Assembly (NCBI RefSeq): GCF_002078875.1
Contig: NC_034409.1
Location: 105,567,250-105,631,249, forward strand
DNA from: Numida meleagris
Taxonomy: Eukaryota > Chordata > Aves > Galliformes > Numididae
Direction of reading: 5' to 3'
Length of the DNA stretch: 64,000 bases
Each line of letters starts with the position of its first letter. The stretch's first letter is position 1. Below are positions 1 to 13,386 of the stretch, piece after piece. A program made the translations under genes and the position numbers. The notes under the pieces are model-generated. The model searched no databases, was not told the origin of the DNA, and was given only the letters and a program-made list of their open reading frames with translations.

Positions 1-3000
1 GCCTCCTTTCCACAACTTACACAGGGAAGAAAAACTCCTAGCAACTACAGGCTGACCATGCCAGATCCACCAACCTTCACAAATGTTTCACTTCATCTTC
101 CAAAATGATGCCAGTGTTTGTGGAAGGCCAACAGTTTGGCAGAGGAGCATAGTGGTCTTCAGAAAAATGTGGTTCTCCAATTTTCTGAATACCAGTAGGA
201 TGGCCGATAACCATTAGGTCTTAAAGGTACCAGTAGGGAGATACAGAATGGAAAGACAGAGTGTTAAGAAAAAAACAATGACAAACACTCGTGCACAGCC
301 GTAATCACCAGTATGACTGACCATTTACCACTTCCATTGGATACTAGGTCAAAAAATAAATATCTCCCCAATTTTCTGAGATGACTCAAAGGAATGGGAA
401 AAGTTTTCTATTTGAACAAATGTTCATGATGACTTCTGAATGTGTTTGCTTAGTGTTAGTTTGATGACAGCCTGATCTTGAAAAAGAACAGGTAAGACCC
501 TGTGATGAGTCTATCAAATCCATACTGAAGAAAAGCTTTAAAAAAGCACAGTGTCTAGCTCTTGCATATATACAGCTTGGCTGCAAAGCAGTCATGTCAT
601 GATCACCCTTGTGTTGCTGGAATTACATGAATAATAGAATGTTTCCCTGACTTGGTTACTCAGCCTTCTGCAGATGCTCTCTGCAAACATTAGATTACCA
701 GAGCAGAGCCCTTTCAATGCAGTTGGTACTGGTTGAACATCCTGTACCTAAATGTCTTGGAAGAGGTTTTTGGAGCATTTCCAGGATGTCATACATTCTC
801 TCAGCAGAGACTGTTCAGAGGTGTCCTGTCCTGTTAGCACACAACAAAACAACATAATTTCACCAGTAGCACAGCTTACATATGCTTTTTGCATCTCCTC
901 TTAATGATAAATTCTACAATGGTCACTGTGCACCTCACTGTACCACACGAATGTTAAATGCATTCCTTCTTTACTATCCCCTGTAAATGTTTATCCAGAC
1001 AAAATATGACATAATGACTGACGCTAGCAGGATTGGGAAGAGGAAAACATTTTAAGACACAGGATTTATGACTCTGACAGACACATGGCTGCAAATATTT
1101 TGCAGGGGGCTAAGACTGTGCTGCTCTACCTGCCTGCTCTGCTGCTTTGCTCAGGGTCAGCATCCTTGGGACCAACAGAAGAACAGAACAGTGTGTGGCA
1201 TTACCATGGGTCCAGCTGAGATTCAAATGTGTGGCAGACTCTCATACCAGAACCTGCTCATGGAGTAACTACATTGGTGATAAGATCCTGGACTGTGGAG
1301 GCACAAGATGTCTGTTCTGTTTTCCTGACTTTCACACACGGGAAAAGTTTCTGATGGAGGCAGCAACACAGGGCCATCTTCAGCCACAGTCACTGTATAT
1401 CTGCTCTTCCTTGGGAACATGCCAGCTTTGAATTAAAATACTGTCAGTGTGATTTCTTATGTGTTAAGAAGGACTGAGATATCTGAGGAGAACATTTAAA
1501 AGGGGTCAGATGACTCCAGTATTAATAGCTTTTGCACTACAAATTGTTCACATCCCATAGACCTATTTCAAGGTTTTCTCCCTTCCATTTCTCATATTAA
1601 GCATCTAATTAACTCGTGCTGGTTAGGGTCATAATTTATTTTTCCTTTACAACAAAGATATGTACTCAAGTCATAAACAGAGTAAGATTTCACTTAAGAA
1701 CTGTGGTTAAACAACAGTTTTCAAGTTAGGGAACAGTTATTCATTCCTTACACAATGAAATTGGTAAAATGATCTGTGAAATGTACCCTACACTGTGCTC
1801 CAAAATAAGAAATATCTCAAAATAAATATGAAAGTCCAAGATCTGGAATGAATTAAGTGAATCATGCAAAATGGGCAATCTTGCTAGTTATGGGGAAAAA
1901 ACAGATTGTTATTTTCGGAAGAAAGTATTGCAAATGCTACCCTTACAGTAGGCAAAGTTTGGAGAGGACATAGTAGCCCATGAAAGATGCTTGCTGCAAG
2001 TCAGGATAGTTTCCATTGTAAAGCTGTAACTGCTTTCCTCTCTGAGACAGAAGTTTAAGCAGTGTTAATTTCCCAAAGTGTGCCTAACTAATTCCTGTGA
2101 CAGAATCACCGTCTCTCTTCAGTCTTGAAGAAGGACCATTAGACACCCAGAAGAGGTCAGGATGGTGAATAAGGGTAATTCTAAGTGATTTGTCCCTCCG
2201 TCTCTCCTTTGCTCTCTTCTGTCAAATCATTTTGAGAGGCTCTGTTCTGCACACTCAGGGCCTGGAAACAGCAGTGAATAATAAATGACATCCCTACCAA
2301 CTCTGCATGAACATGAAGCATCTATAACATTCATATTTATATAAACAAAATCACATTTATATTGTGATAGTTTATGGCTGTCAAAAACAGGGAAAACACC
2401 AAATGACAGGCAAGAAAGAGAGGAATGGCTAAACAACTTCTCTAAAGAGTCAATGCTTCAGAACTGAGACTTACTTTCCTCTTTGAATCAGCTGCATCCA
2501 AATGTAAGTCATGTTTTTTTGCTTATTTTTTAAAATTTATTTATTTTCCCCTAGAAAATGGTCCTAAATCGTTTTTTTACTTATATCTGGGTAAATACCA
2601 TAGCTGATCTTTTCTCCTTCAACTAAAGTGCTTGAAAGCTAGAACAGAGGCTCAAAATGTTTTTGGGGTAATAAGACATTTACAAGCAGTGGTCCAGGCA
2701 GAAATGATCGAATATTTCAGCTGATACTTTGAAAAAATGTAGTTGGCTGCAAAGCATCTATTTATGAAGCACTGATAGCCTGATCCTGGCAATTGCACTT
2801 ATACTAAACTTGCAGACCTAGGAAAATCTTTAGTTCTGAAAGGAAATACCAGCTGAATTTATTCCCTGATAGACTTCTGCAGTTCCCTAGTTCTACAGAA
2901 ACAGAGAATTTGTCTACGCATGGAGGAGTTATTCCAGCACAGTCATTTAACAGCCCTAAGTAACTCAGGCTGGAGCGATAGTACACGTGGATGCTGGGAG

Positions 3001-6000
3001 CCCGAAATGTGAATGTCTTTCTCTGCATAAACTTAACTGTCTTTCATGACTGCTTCCATCTGAAAGAAAAAGAAATAATCACATTGCCACATGACTTAAT
3101 TCATTTTACCACTCTCTCATTTTAACTTTACAGCTTCTCTTATTCCAGATGCATTTATTCACATGTGCAGACAAGCCCCAGACTGTGAGGAATGGGTCCA
3201 GTTTCACCCATGGAAGTAGTCCTTCTCAGGAATTCTTTCTGGGTGTTAATGTCACTGAAATCCAGAGGCCAAATTCTTGGCTCCACAGTTCCTCATTCTG
3301 CAGCATTCTGGCCTTGTGAAGCGGCCATAAAGCTGATCCAAGAAGCCAGCTGAACCTTTTCTCTGGCACAGAGAGGAGCATCATGAAGACCGGGCTATTT
3401 CCACTGGAAAAATGAGCCTCATTTTCTTCAAGAAATGAATGTACTGTAATGAAACTTTACAACCCCCATAATAAGCCCATTATCGAAATTGTGACAAAAC
3501 ATGAAATAGCTTTAAACTTCCAGTAGTTTCATGCTAACACACCAGAACTATTGCCAGCTCTAATTCTGTTTTCTGATGATCAGTTGTGTCCGATCCAGGT
3601 TTGTTTAAACATTATATTTTATAACCAGACATTTGACTTTTTAGCTGGAATTTGAACTTAGACTTCATTACTAATCTATGGACAGAGATTGATCTGGTCT
3701 TTCACATGTCTGCCTGTGGAATTTCATATTCCGAAAAGACTTATTTTTAAACCTGCAGTCAGATTACATTTTCCCATTGCCAGGTATCAATCTCATACCT
3801 GAATACATTTTCTAAATAGTAATTACTGCCTATTTAGCTTTTGCTCTGCTTTAGAGGAGTTTGTTTAATTACCTATTAAAGCATCGAGCATGATCTACTG
3901 TCATTCCTCTGTAGCTGGGAAACTGAGGTACAGAACAGTAAAAGGACAAGAGTAATCCAGCTAGTCAACACCAGGTGTTCATGGAGACCCGAGCTGTAGT
4001 TCAGTGAGGCTGCAATTGGATCACATTAGGCCTGTAAAACTTTTTAGCACATTTGATGCTCCCTGAGATGTGGTATATGTCAGATTTTCTATCTCATCTT
4101 CCTGTCACTCAGGAGATCAAGTTCACACTGATGTTTTGTCTATCAAGGTAAACATCACTGTAATCAGCACAATTTTGGCTCTCCTCAGTTCTGTTAATCA
4201 GCCCATGCTGCCACTTGTGACTGTTAGGATAAGCCTCTCTTGTTGCTTTTCTGTATGTCTGTATGTCCGCCTCTCTCTCATTGGCTTACTTCTCTCAAAC
4301 ATATATGTTTTGCAAAGCTGGACAAGTCATTTAACCCCTCAGCCTGTCAATAGGACAAGTGAATTGCAGCTGCTGAGTCTTGTGACTCGGTCTGCAGGAC
4401 CAGGATGGACAGAACACAGGACCAGCTGAGAGCCACCCATGTTATACATCCTGAACCTGTCCAGAGATATGACCTGAGGTGCTCCACCAAGCCACTGGGA
4501 ACCAGAAACTGTGAAGTGATTCATGCTTCATTGGACTCTCTCTGCATTTTTTACTTATGTGACATTTGGAGTAGCTGCATGGCACACATGCACCTTTCCT
4601 ACACATTTGGTAGTATTTGTCAAGCTCTGCAACTAAACACTACTAGCTAGTGGTTAAAATGCATGATCACACTCTCTGTCATTCTTCTCCTACCTAACTT
4701 CTGGTGGAGAGCTTTCTTGGGAAAATTATGTTCACTGCTAGGTTTAGAGAACAAACAGCTGGTGCAGGACAAGAATATGTAAGCCTACAACCACATCTTT
4801 TCCAGTAGACCTTCATCTAAAATAGCCTCAATTTTCAGGCAGTTACTACGGGGTGATGGGATAACATGCTAGAAGGAACTAAACTGAAAGCAAACAGAGA
4901 GGCTGGGCACTAAATGGAAATATTCTAAATGTGAAGAGACCAGCTCCAAATGCAGCCCTGGGTTACAGAAATAGAGTACTCACAGCTAAGGATGTATTGC
5001 CAGTCCCACTCCTGGGTCAGTACGTGTCATGACACTGAATGTGTATGTACATGGTGATCTGAAGTATAACTAATCCTGCTGGCAAAAGACATGGTACACC
5101 AAACATAATCCAGAGTCCCTTGAAGTCTAGGGCCCTTTCCATTGACTTGAAAGGACTGGATCTGCAATGCAGGGACAGCAAGCCAAGCTCAGTGCTGGAA
5201 CAAATGACTGAAAACTCTATGGAAGCCAGTGTAACTCCGTTTGCTTGTGCCAACGGAGAATCTGGCCTATAAACTTTGTTCTGCAGGGATCACAGGCTGC
5301 ATAATTCATTCAATGATTCAGAGTGTAAATTAAATTTTCATGGCCATCAGTGTATGGGCCATGTTATGCTCCAAATTACATTTTGACTATAAGAGATTGT
5401 TCATTTCTGCAATCATTTATTTAAACATTCCCTCTTTGTTGTTGTTGAAGCAGTCATGGTTTGCATACACGTTCAGTTTCCTTATCTAAAATGCCACTTA
5501 ATCTTTGAAGCCTTCCTTTTCACACAGTAGCAATATAATAAAATTGATCATGATTACAAGTCTGGTTTCCATTTACTAGAGTGTTGATAGAGAAGAAATG
5601 AAATCACATGATTAGTAAAAGAGCAGAGCGGAAATAACTTTGGACTTTACTAGTTCTAGTAAATATAGCAGTGATTTTGAGCTGGCTCAGTACTGACCAT
5701 TTTCGGTTTGGGTGTTTGAATTCAGAAGGGACATCTCAAGTATTGCATTTTGTCTGCTATCTTCTAGAAGGTCTTGTTGATAAATCCCTTGCCCCTTGAT
5801 TCATGCAAGCAAGTCATGTGGGCTGTAACGGTAGCATTTATGATCAAAAGACCATACCAATAAAAACAATATATAGAAGGGCATTATATAGGAGGGCCTT
5901 TCTGTTGTTAAACAAGTCCACAAAATACTAACTGTTTTACTGGATTTCTTCATACCAGCAGTCTAACAAATAACCATCATCTGTGTATTGTGGCAAATGA

Positions 6001-7205
6001 AATGCTCCACAGATTTCCATCCATTTTTGGCCAGATGAATTAGAAACCTTAATCCAGATAGCAGATGTCAAGTGAGTTAGAGCTTTTTATGAATGCATAA
6101 AACATATATGAAAAAAGTATACATAACATGTTGGCAAAGGGAGGTAATGAACAGAATCAGGGCCCCAAGAGCACTTACAAGCCTTATGCTAATATCAGTC
6201 TGAGCAGGAGAAATTTCATGGTAGTGGAGAAAAATGGTACATACAGAGAAGCAAATGAATATTGAACTATTTCATTCTTATTTGTCAGTTTGTTCTTGTA
6301 AGTACCACCAGTGAACAATGAGGAGGAAAAAACATATTAAAAATGCCTATTGCACCTGCTCCCCAGATCAGTTTGGAGATTTCTTCCCCTTCAGGCAGAC
6401 AGCAGCCCTGTAAATAGTTCATCTGGCATTTGGCGCATCTGAAGGATGTGTGGTGGCAGAAGTTAGTGATGAGTGGAAATCTCTAATAATGTTAATAAAA
6501 AGGTAGCCCAATTACTTTTTGTAAGCATAATCATCAGTAAGCCAGTAACAATTGAACAGCTGCGTAAGGAGCTATTCTAGAGTGATTAGCTTTAATTAAT
6601 ACAGAGTCGTTTATCAGACAGAAATGATTAAGCCTTGTGATTTCTCATTCATATCTTCATGAAGAGGAAGAATCATGCTCCAGTGAGATTTTGCATCATT
6701 TCCTGTACTTCCCATTGTTTGAACAGGAACAAGGTCTTGATTGTGGTTTGCCAATTGTAGTGCTTGGAACAAAGTTAGCTGAAATGTTGGAATGATAAAT
6801 GAATATCTTTCAAAATGCTTTTTGAATACTAGAGCCTTCACAATAGCATTTGACTTAGTATCAGTCTAACCTGAAAAAAATTTGGATCTGGGTGATTTAT
6901 AAATCAGGATGAAACCTGGCTTAACTGCGTGGTGAACACCTCTGTCCCTCATGAGATGGGCACTGTAGGTTGTGTGACAGTCACTACTTCAGGATCACAA
7001 AGCATATGAACAAAAGGGTAGAGACGGTTCAGACATTGTACTGAATGTCAAGTGTGGTTTTAAAGCATGTTGTTCAAGGTGGATGTCTAGCCTTGCCAAA
7101 TACAGGTTGAGATTGGAATTTGGACACAATCATGTCTGATTGGCCTGTGTGTCCTGGAGGCTAGATGTCTATGTAAGCTCTTGCTACTGGCTCTCCATTT
7201 CACAG
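1..7205. other. Intergenic sequence downstream of ERG, no gene seen
   Basis: I see no convincing gene here. Open frames are short (at most about 119 codons), lack recognisable domains and often overlap on opposite strands, as expected by chance. The sequence is AT-rich and CpG-poor, with only short T-rich and A-rich runs (for example 2515-2550). Old, decayed repeats may be present but I cannot name them by eye. Confidence 0.6.
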
Positions 7206-7728
7206 GATCTTGGAATCATTAAGGTTGGAAAAGACCTCTAAGATCACCTAGTCCAACTGTCAGGCCATCCCCACTCTACCCACTGACCATGTCCCTCAGT
7301 GCCACATCCACACGGTTCTTGAACACCTCCAGGGATGGTCACTTCACCCCCTCCATGGGAAGTCTGTTCCAGTGCAGCACCACTCTTTCAAAGAATAAAT
7401 TGTTCCTAACATCCAACCTGAACCTTCCCTGGTGCAACTTGAGGCCATTCCCTCTCATCCTATCACTGTTACCTGGGAGAAGAGGCTGACCCCCACCTCA
7501 CCACAGCCTCCTTTCAGGCGGTTGTAGAGGGCAATAAGGTCTCCTCAGAGCCTCCTCCATACTGAACAACCCCAGTTCCCTCAGCCACTCCCCATAAGAC
7601 TTGTGCTCCAGACCTTTCATGGCTTTGTTGCCCTTCACTGGACACACTCCAGGGCCTCAATGTCTTTCTTGTAGTGAAGGGCCTAAAACGTAATACAGTA
7701 CTCAAGGTGTGGCCTCACAAGTGCAGCA
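7206..7728 (-). mobile_element. CR1 LINE fragment, 5'-truncated, minus strand
   Basis: The plus strand starts with the reverse complement of a CR1 3' end (AATCATTAAGGTTGGAAAAG at 7214-7233). It continues through typical CR1 3' UTR text, including 'CTAGTCCAAC', 'CCTGGTGCAACTTGAGGCCATT'-like sequence near 7430-7450, and 'CAAGGTGTGGCCTCAC' near 7702-7717. The element therefore lies on the minus strand with its 3' end at about 7206. It is about 520 bp long and contains only the 3' region of CR1. Reverse transcriptase sequence is absent, so it is a dead 5'-truncated insertion. Open frames inside it are not genes. The left end is sharp; the right end is approximate. Confidence 0.93.
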
Positions 7729-10700
7729 AAATCCAGTGATAGCATTAAACAGCCAATTTGAGCTTTTACATCTTCAACCACAGTCAGTTTTCTACTAGTC
7801 TTGTTATTTTGCTCCAAGAGCAGGCATTACATCATGCTGGCTTTGACAACAGCAATAATCAGTTTTCAGGCTCAATGCAGACCTCACAAGCCTTTCTAAC
7901 AGTGATTTGATGAGACCAGTGAAGTCTCATCAGCTTAAGAAAAGCCCCTGAAGCAAGGAGTGGCATTGGGAAATATTTATCGTGCCTGTGACGAGTCGGT
8001 TGGAATTTCTAATCTGCAGCTTCCCCACAGCTGCAGGCACTCCTCCAAAATGGATCTGTCTTGAGGTATTTATAACGTGTCTGTCACCAGGGTAGCCACA
8101 AGGAAACGCAGCACCCAGGTTTGCAGCTGATGCAGCTCATCATCGCCTTCCCAGGTTCTCCACTCTGGCATGCCCCCCACAGCCCCTCCAACAGAGTTTG
8201 TTAGGAAAGCTCGCTCCTCCGAAACTTTTTCATTGAAACAGTGCACAAGCCTAGCACGTGCCCTGCAGAGCAGCATCCCCTTCCACAAAGAAGCTTGCAG
8301 ACAGAACTTTAATTGCTCAGTTGTTCAAGAGCTTGTGCTGCAGACTTATGATGCTGCATTTGAAGAGACACATTTTGGCTGAATAGTGTTCATAGCAGTT
8401 CTCCTGGCTCTTTCTGAATTAACTTCCAGTGTTCAGTGTCTCTAAAACTACTGAACTTGGCAGGTGAACACAGCAAAGATCACAAGCCAGTGGAGAGCAT
8501 TGCACTTGGTCCTACAGAGCCATGAACTTTTTCCTTCCTTAATCTCCTTTCCAACCAAGCCTGAAGTTACTTCAACCTGAGCTAATAACATGATCAACCA
8601 TTTCCTTTCCATTTTGTCTGCAGTTTGCATCCCTTCTTGTGTTCTGCCCAGTACCTACTTGTAGGGGAGTAATCTTATCTGAAAGATGAAGTTTCTGCAT
8701 TTCTAAGTAAATAGGCAGCTTGGACTGCTAGTAAATTATCTGTAAAGTAGTTGATAAAGGAAAATCACTCCCAAGCAGTTCTGGTCTGATCCAGATCTGA
8801 AGCCAAGCTAAAGACCTGAGACTCTAGAAAGCAGCCAAGGAATTCTAACGTTTGTGCTCTCTAACTGCAATATATGTATGAAACTGTTTCTAGGCAAACT
8901 CGCCTGGCACTTCACAAACCAATTCCGCCACTGGGATTCATACATGATTGCATGTCTGAAGTTCAAATTTTCTGTAAAATAGGCTCAAGAAAAAACACCC
9001 TAAGTGGCATTCAAATTGCAAGCAGCTGAGGATTCACTGGGTAGCAGGCATTCCTGGGCAGGGAAGCAGTTCTGTGCCACCCACCTGGTCACTGCCCACC
9101 CGCAGAGACTTGCTGAGCTTCAGGGGCTGGCTAAGCCTTTTGTGAGAACCCCCTGAACAGCGCAGAGCTTTTACCCATTTTAAATAGTTCGCTGCAGTTT
9201 GGCAAATACTCATAGGGCAAATTCTTCTAGAGGAGAAAAATCTAAAGGATGGCAATCTCAAACAGAAATTGCTAATGCTTTCTATTTCTCTACCTAAGAT
9301 TTGAAGTCTGGAGAAAACAGATCTGCAATGGTGTAGCAGCAGCCCACCTAATACTGCATGCTAGCTCTGCCTCTTGCACATTTGCTGAACTCTGTAGGTC
9401 CAGTAGGTTAGAGACATAGAGCCAGATTCTGCCACTGATTTCCCATGTGTTCCCTAGAGAGAGGTCTTATTGGCTTCCAATGTACTACCCACAAAGCAAA
9501 CAACTACTTCCACTCATCTGACCCTCAATAGCCATGTTTTGTGCTTGCTTTGCCCACACGTTTCTCCTCAGAGACTATCACAAACCATGGAAAATTCCAA
9601 AATTTGCCTTTAGAATTCCTGGGTGTTTTGAATGGGTGAGAGGGCTGGATCTGCATCCAGAATAAGTTTAGATTTGGTTTGTGGCTCAAAGCTGACCCAG
9701 AATAAGAGTTCGTGTTCAGACCTGAGAAGAGGAAAACTCATGGATTTGTCTAATGAGGATTCTTGCCCAGACAGCTGCTGTCCTGGGATTTGAAACATAC
9801 TCGAAACAGATCCTGCAGGATGTAGAGTTGCCCCTTAGCATCCACTGATTTCCATGCTATGACCAAAAGACCTTGAAGTCAGTCCAGACTGTGCAAGCCT
9901 TATGATTTTCTAATTCTGATGCTGAACAGTACCAATGGTAGCAGGTTTGCTTGTGGGGATCAAAGCCCTTGATATTCAAAAGATATTGTGATTTCAAGTC
10001 TACATGAAATGTCTAGACAATGCCCAGGACTGGGGCTGGGCTAAAGGACTTGTGCCAGCTGGCAGATACATACCATAAATATGCATTACTGCTTACTCTT
10101 AGAACTTGATTCTGTAGTAGCAGTCATAGTAGTTGATGCTTATCACTTCTCAGAGCTTTTATACACTTCTGGGAGACTTCCTTCCCCAGAATCCTACAAC
10201 ACTACATCCAGCAACATACTCAAAAAGAAGATGGGATCTTGAAATCTACCTGGGCTGACATCTCCCTTAATTTATAGAAGAAATACACTTTCAGCAGGAA
10301 CAACAAGACCTGCCCACAAACCAGCAGCGTCAGAAGAAATATGCGTCAGATCCTTCTCACTGATGTGCTCCAGCATTGCTCGCAACAAATCTGTTTGCTC
10401 TTTCATCTGTGGAGCACACCGCGCCAGTTTTCCATTCATTCCATTGCTGATCCAAAAGGGAAAGAAGCCAAACCTTTCACTTCTCCAGTATTTGTTAAAG
10501 TGCAGGCTTTTTATTTGGAGACTGAATATATAATTGTTTAAAGTCTTAAATGAGATTCCTGTGTTGCCAAAGATATCCATTCAAAAACCACAAATCAGGC
10601 CACTAGAGAACTTAAGAGTGGCATAAACATCATGAGACCTTAAAAACCAAGAAATTATGTTTTTTCTTTCTTGCTTTCTTTTTCTTCTTCTTTCTTTCTT

Positions 10701-13348
10701 GCTCACTTGCTCACTTGCTCTTTTGCTTTTAGTCTCTCTCCCCCTCAACTCTACATCTCTCTTCAAGATTAATATTTTAAAGCTTTTCTTTGGACCACTG
10801 GAAGTACAGAAACTTGTTTTTCAGCGAAAGTTGAGACTCTACTATAATTATTTGACTGTAGGACATGAGGTTTTCAGAAAAACTCATATACTGGGACAAT
10901 TTTAGTGTTATTACATGGACCTGCCACATGGACCCACCATAGGAACTCAGATTACCAAGTAAACTAGCAAAGTTTCCACAGGCACAGAAGCTCAACTGCA
11001 CAACATTTATTTCAAATCTTTTTAGTTCATAACTGGCAACATCAGTTTAATGGCTACCTTTATTACTATTTATCGTCTGTATTAGAGTAACATCTAGAAG
11101 CTCCAATCAAACTCGAGATACTCATTCAGACTATGAGAAACAATCGTTAACCTAAGAAGCTACATTCTCAAAGAACAAGATGAACAAAGGGAGAAAGAAA
11201 TGAGAGATTATCTCTCCCTCCCCCATTCACAGAAAGACACTGCAGCACAGTGAGATGAAGCGACTTTCCCACACTATTGCAGGAAGTCCGCAGAAGGCCT
11301 CAAAACTGAACCAAGATGCCGATTTCCAGGCAATAGCCTTAACTGCAAAACCTTCCTTTCAACCAAAAGCCTCAAAAATGAAAATGGTGACACTCAGACA
11401 GCCACCTGAAGCAGCTCACCACCACAAAAGGTGCCAGAGGGCTGTGCTCTGTCCTTTGCCTGGGCATGCTCCAGCAGCACAGACTCTGGCAGGTGAGCTG
11501 TGTGACCTGAGCGCAATTTCAGGACTTGTCCTGACAGACAGCACAGGGACCCTTCCAACTGAAGGGACCTTCCAGGTATTCTATTCTACACAACATACCA
11601 CCTAGTGCCAATATGTGGAACAATCTGTGAGGCTCCATAACTCTGTGCCTCCAAAGAACTTCAGACAGCTCTGTGCACTGCCTGCGACATCAGCCATTTG
11701 TGGCTTGTGGGTGTTTTGGTTCAGGAGGAACAAAAAACACGAGCAGCTTCACCTACTGTAGCATGAAGGGAACTAAGGAACAAAGTACACTGTTCTTGAA
11801 AGTCAACATATTATGGAGAAATATCTCAGAGCTGGCAGGAATACTAATTTGATTTAAAAAAAGTGTGCCAGTAAACTTCCTGTATTTTGAGGAATTCCTA
11901 TGATCTTATCAGAACCTTGGGTAGGGGTGCTTAATCACTTTCCACATACTTGGTTTAACTATCTAATGTAAATAAATTTTATGAGTCCCAACTATTATTA
12001 GGTAATAAACTTAATGACTTTATGAAGGTTATTAAGTAAACAGTATCAGGGTTCAGGAATAGATATTATATAATTTAATTTAAATGTTTCTGTGGAAAAC
12101 ATACTGGGAAATACGTGTCCTACAATTTTTTCTGGATAAGATGATTTAAGGTTGTACTGAAAAGATAATCAGCAGTGCTGTTGTGTTCAGAGATCTTGTC
12201 TCCAGTGCACTGAAAATTATATTTCAGTGGAACTTGGTATCTAAATGAAACTATAGAACCAAAAAAAAAAATTCTGGTGGGACATAAGAGGATGGGCAAC
12301 AATACGTAATCAGCAGGCTTGCTTTTTTAAAGGAATCAGGATGGGACAGGCCTTCCCAGGAGCAGGGAGCATTTAAGCCTTAGGAAGGGTTCAAGTTTTA
12401 GTTTCTTCTCTGAAATGCATTTGATTTAAGTATAAGGCATTGGCTCTGTATTGCTTATACCTGTTATTCAGGAGCTCCACTACTGCCCCAGGGGGACTGG
12501 GATCAGGATGGCTGACTGAAGTTATGTGGGCAATGCAGAGAGTGCCTCAACCTGCATCCAGCAGTGCCCTAGGGACCCAAGGGACCCTGGAGATCTGGAG
12601 GACACCCTTCCTGGAACAGAGAGGGCTGGAGTTAACCCAGTGGCTGTGGCTGGTCCTGGACAGCAGCATAGTTTTGCCTGCTGCCCTGTGCTCCTCACCA
12701 CCCACCCTGGCTACAGACTGCTGCCATTGCCCATCACACAGATCTGTGTTTTGAAAGCAAAGAGAGGGCTTGCTGTTTGCTTTGGAAAGCATTTACACCC
12801 CCTTTTGTTATTGCAGATCGCACACAAAGTACAATCTCTGTCAATTTTTTCTCTGATCCCTGTTCAGGTATTTTTCCAGGGCTGATACCAATCTTGGTGG
12901 CTGCTAAGCTGCTGGCTGCAGTTACAGGTACCCTTTCCTTTCTGCTCTGCTCTATGCTTTCCCATGGTTACCAAAGTAAAACAAGTGACTCTGTCTCTGC
13001 AGCATTGTTTGATTTAGAAAGAGGGCTCCTGTTTAAAGGCCAACTCATGCTGCTCTATGGACATATTTCCTGGTCTTTGAAAGAAGCCACAATAATGTGA
13101 TCTGTTTTTACTGTGTAAATAGGCAGATCCTGTAAAAGCATGTTTTGATTCTCCTAGAAGGGCTCTGCAGCACTGGGCATGGGCCAGCTGGTGGAGGGCA
13201 GCGCATCTTCTATGCATGCATAAAGCACAATGTCTCTGATCCAGGACATTGGCCTTGTCTGAAATGCACACAGCTCACTGGTGAGCAGCACTCTTACTGC
13301 ACTGGGCACTGGTTCAGCCCCATGCAGGGCTGTAGAAACACAGACTAC
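7729..13348. other. Intergenic sequence, no gene seen
   Basis: No supported gene. A pyrimidine-rich low-complexity stretch at 10661-10731 contains repeated TTTC and TTGCTCAC units. The part from 12470 to 12960 is somewhat more GC-rich and has two overlapping open frames of 104 and 119 codons without recognisable domains. I treat these as chance frames. Confidence 0.55.
10661..10731. repeat. Pyrimidine-rich low-complexity tract
   Basis: The tract consists of TTTC/TTTCT units followed by repeats of the 8-mer CTTGCTCA. It is interrupted rather than perfect, so it is probably an aged microsatellite. Confidence 0.75.
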
Positions 13349-13386
13349 TTTTGTTTGTTTGTTTGTTTGTTTGTTTGTTTGTTTTT
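13349..13386. repeat. (TTTG)n microsatellite
   Basis: About eight near-perfect TTTG tetramers end in a T-run. Such TTTG runs often derive from decayed poly(A)/poly(T) tails, but I see no adjacent retroelement body that I can name. Confidence 0.92.

Noticed and set aside
7289..7705. Open frames on both strands near 7.3-7.7 kb
   Set aside because: They lie inside the CR1 3' region, which is non-coding.
12440..12885. Overlapping 104- and 119-codon frames in a GC-richer stretch
   Set aside because: Composition biased, mutually overlapping in different frames and strands, and no domain; probably chance frames.
13349..13386. Tandem tetramers as a CRISPR-like array
   Set aside because: Uniform microsatellite without spacers in a vertebrate genome.
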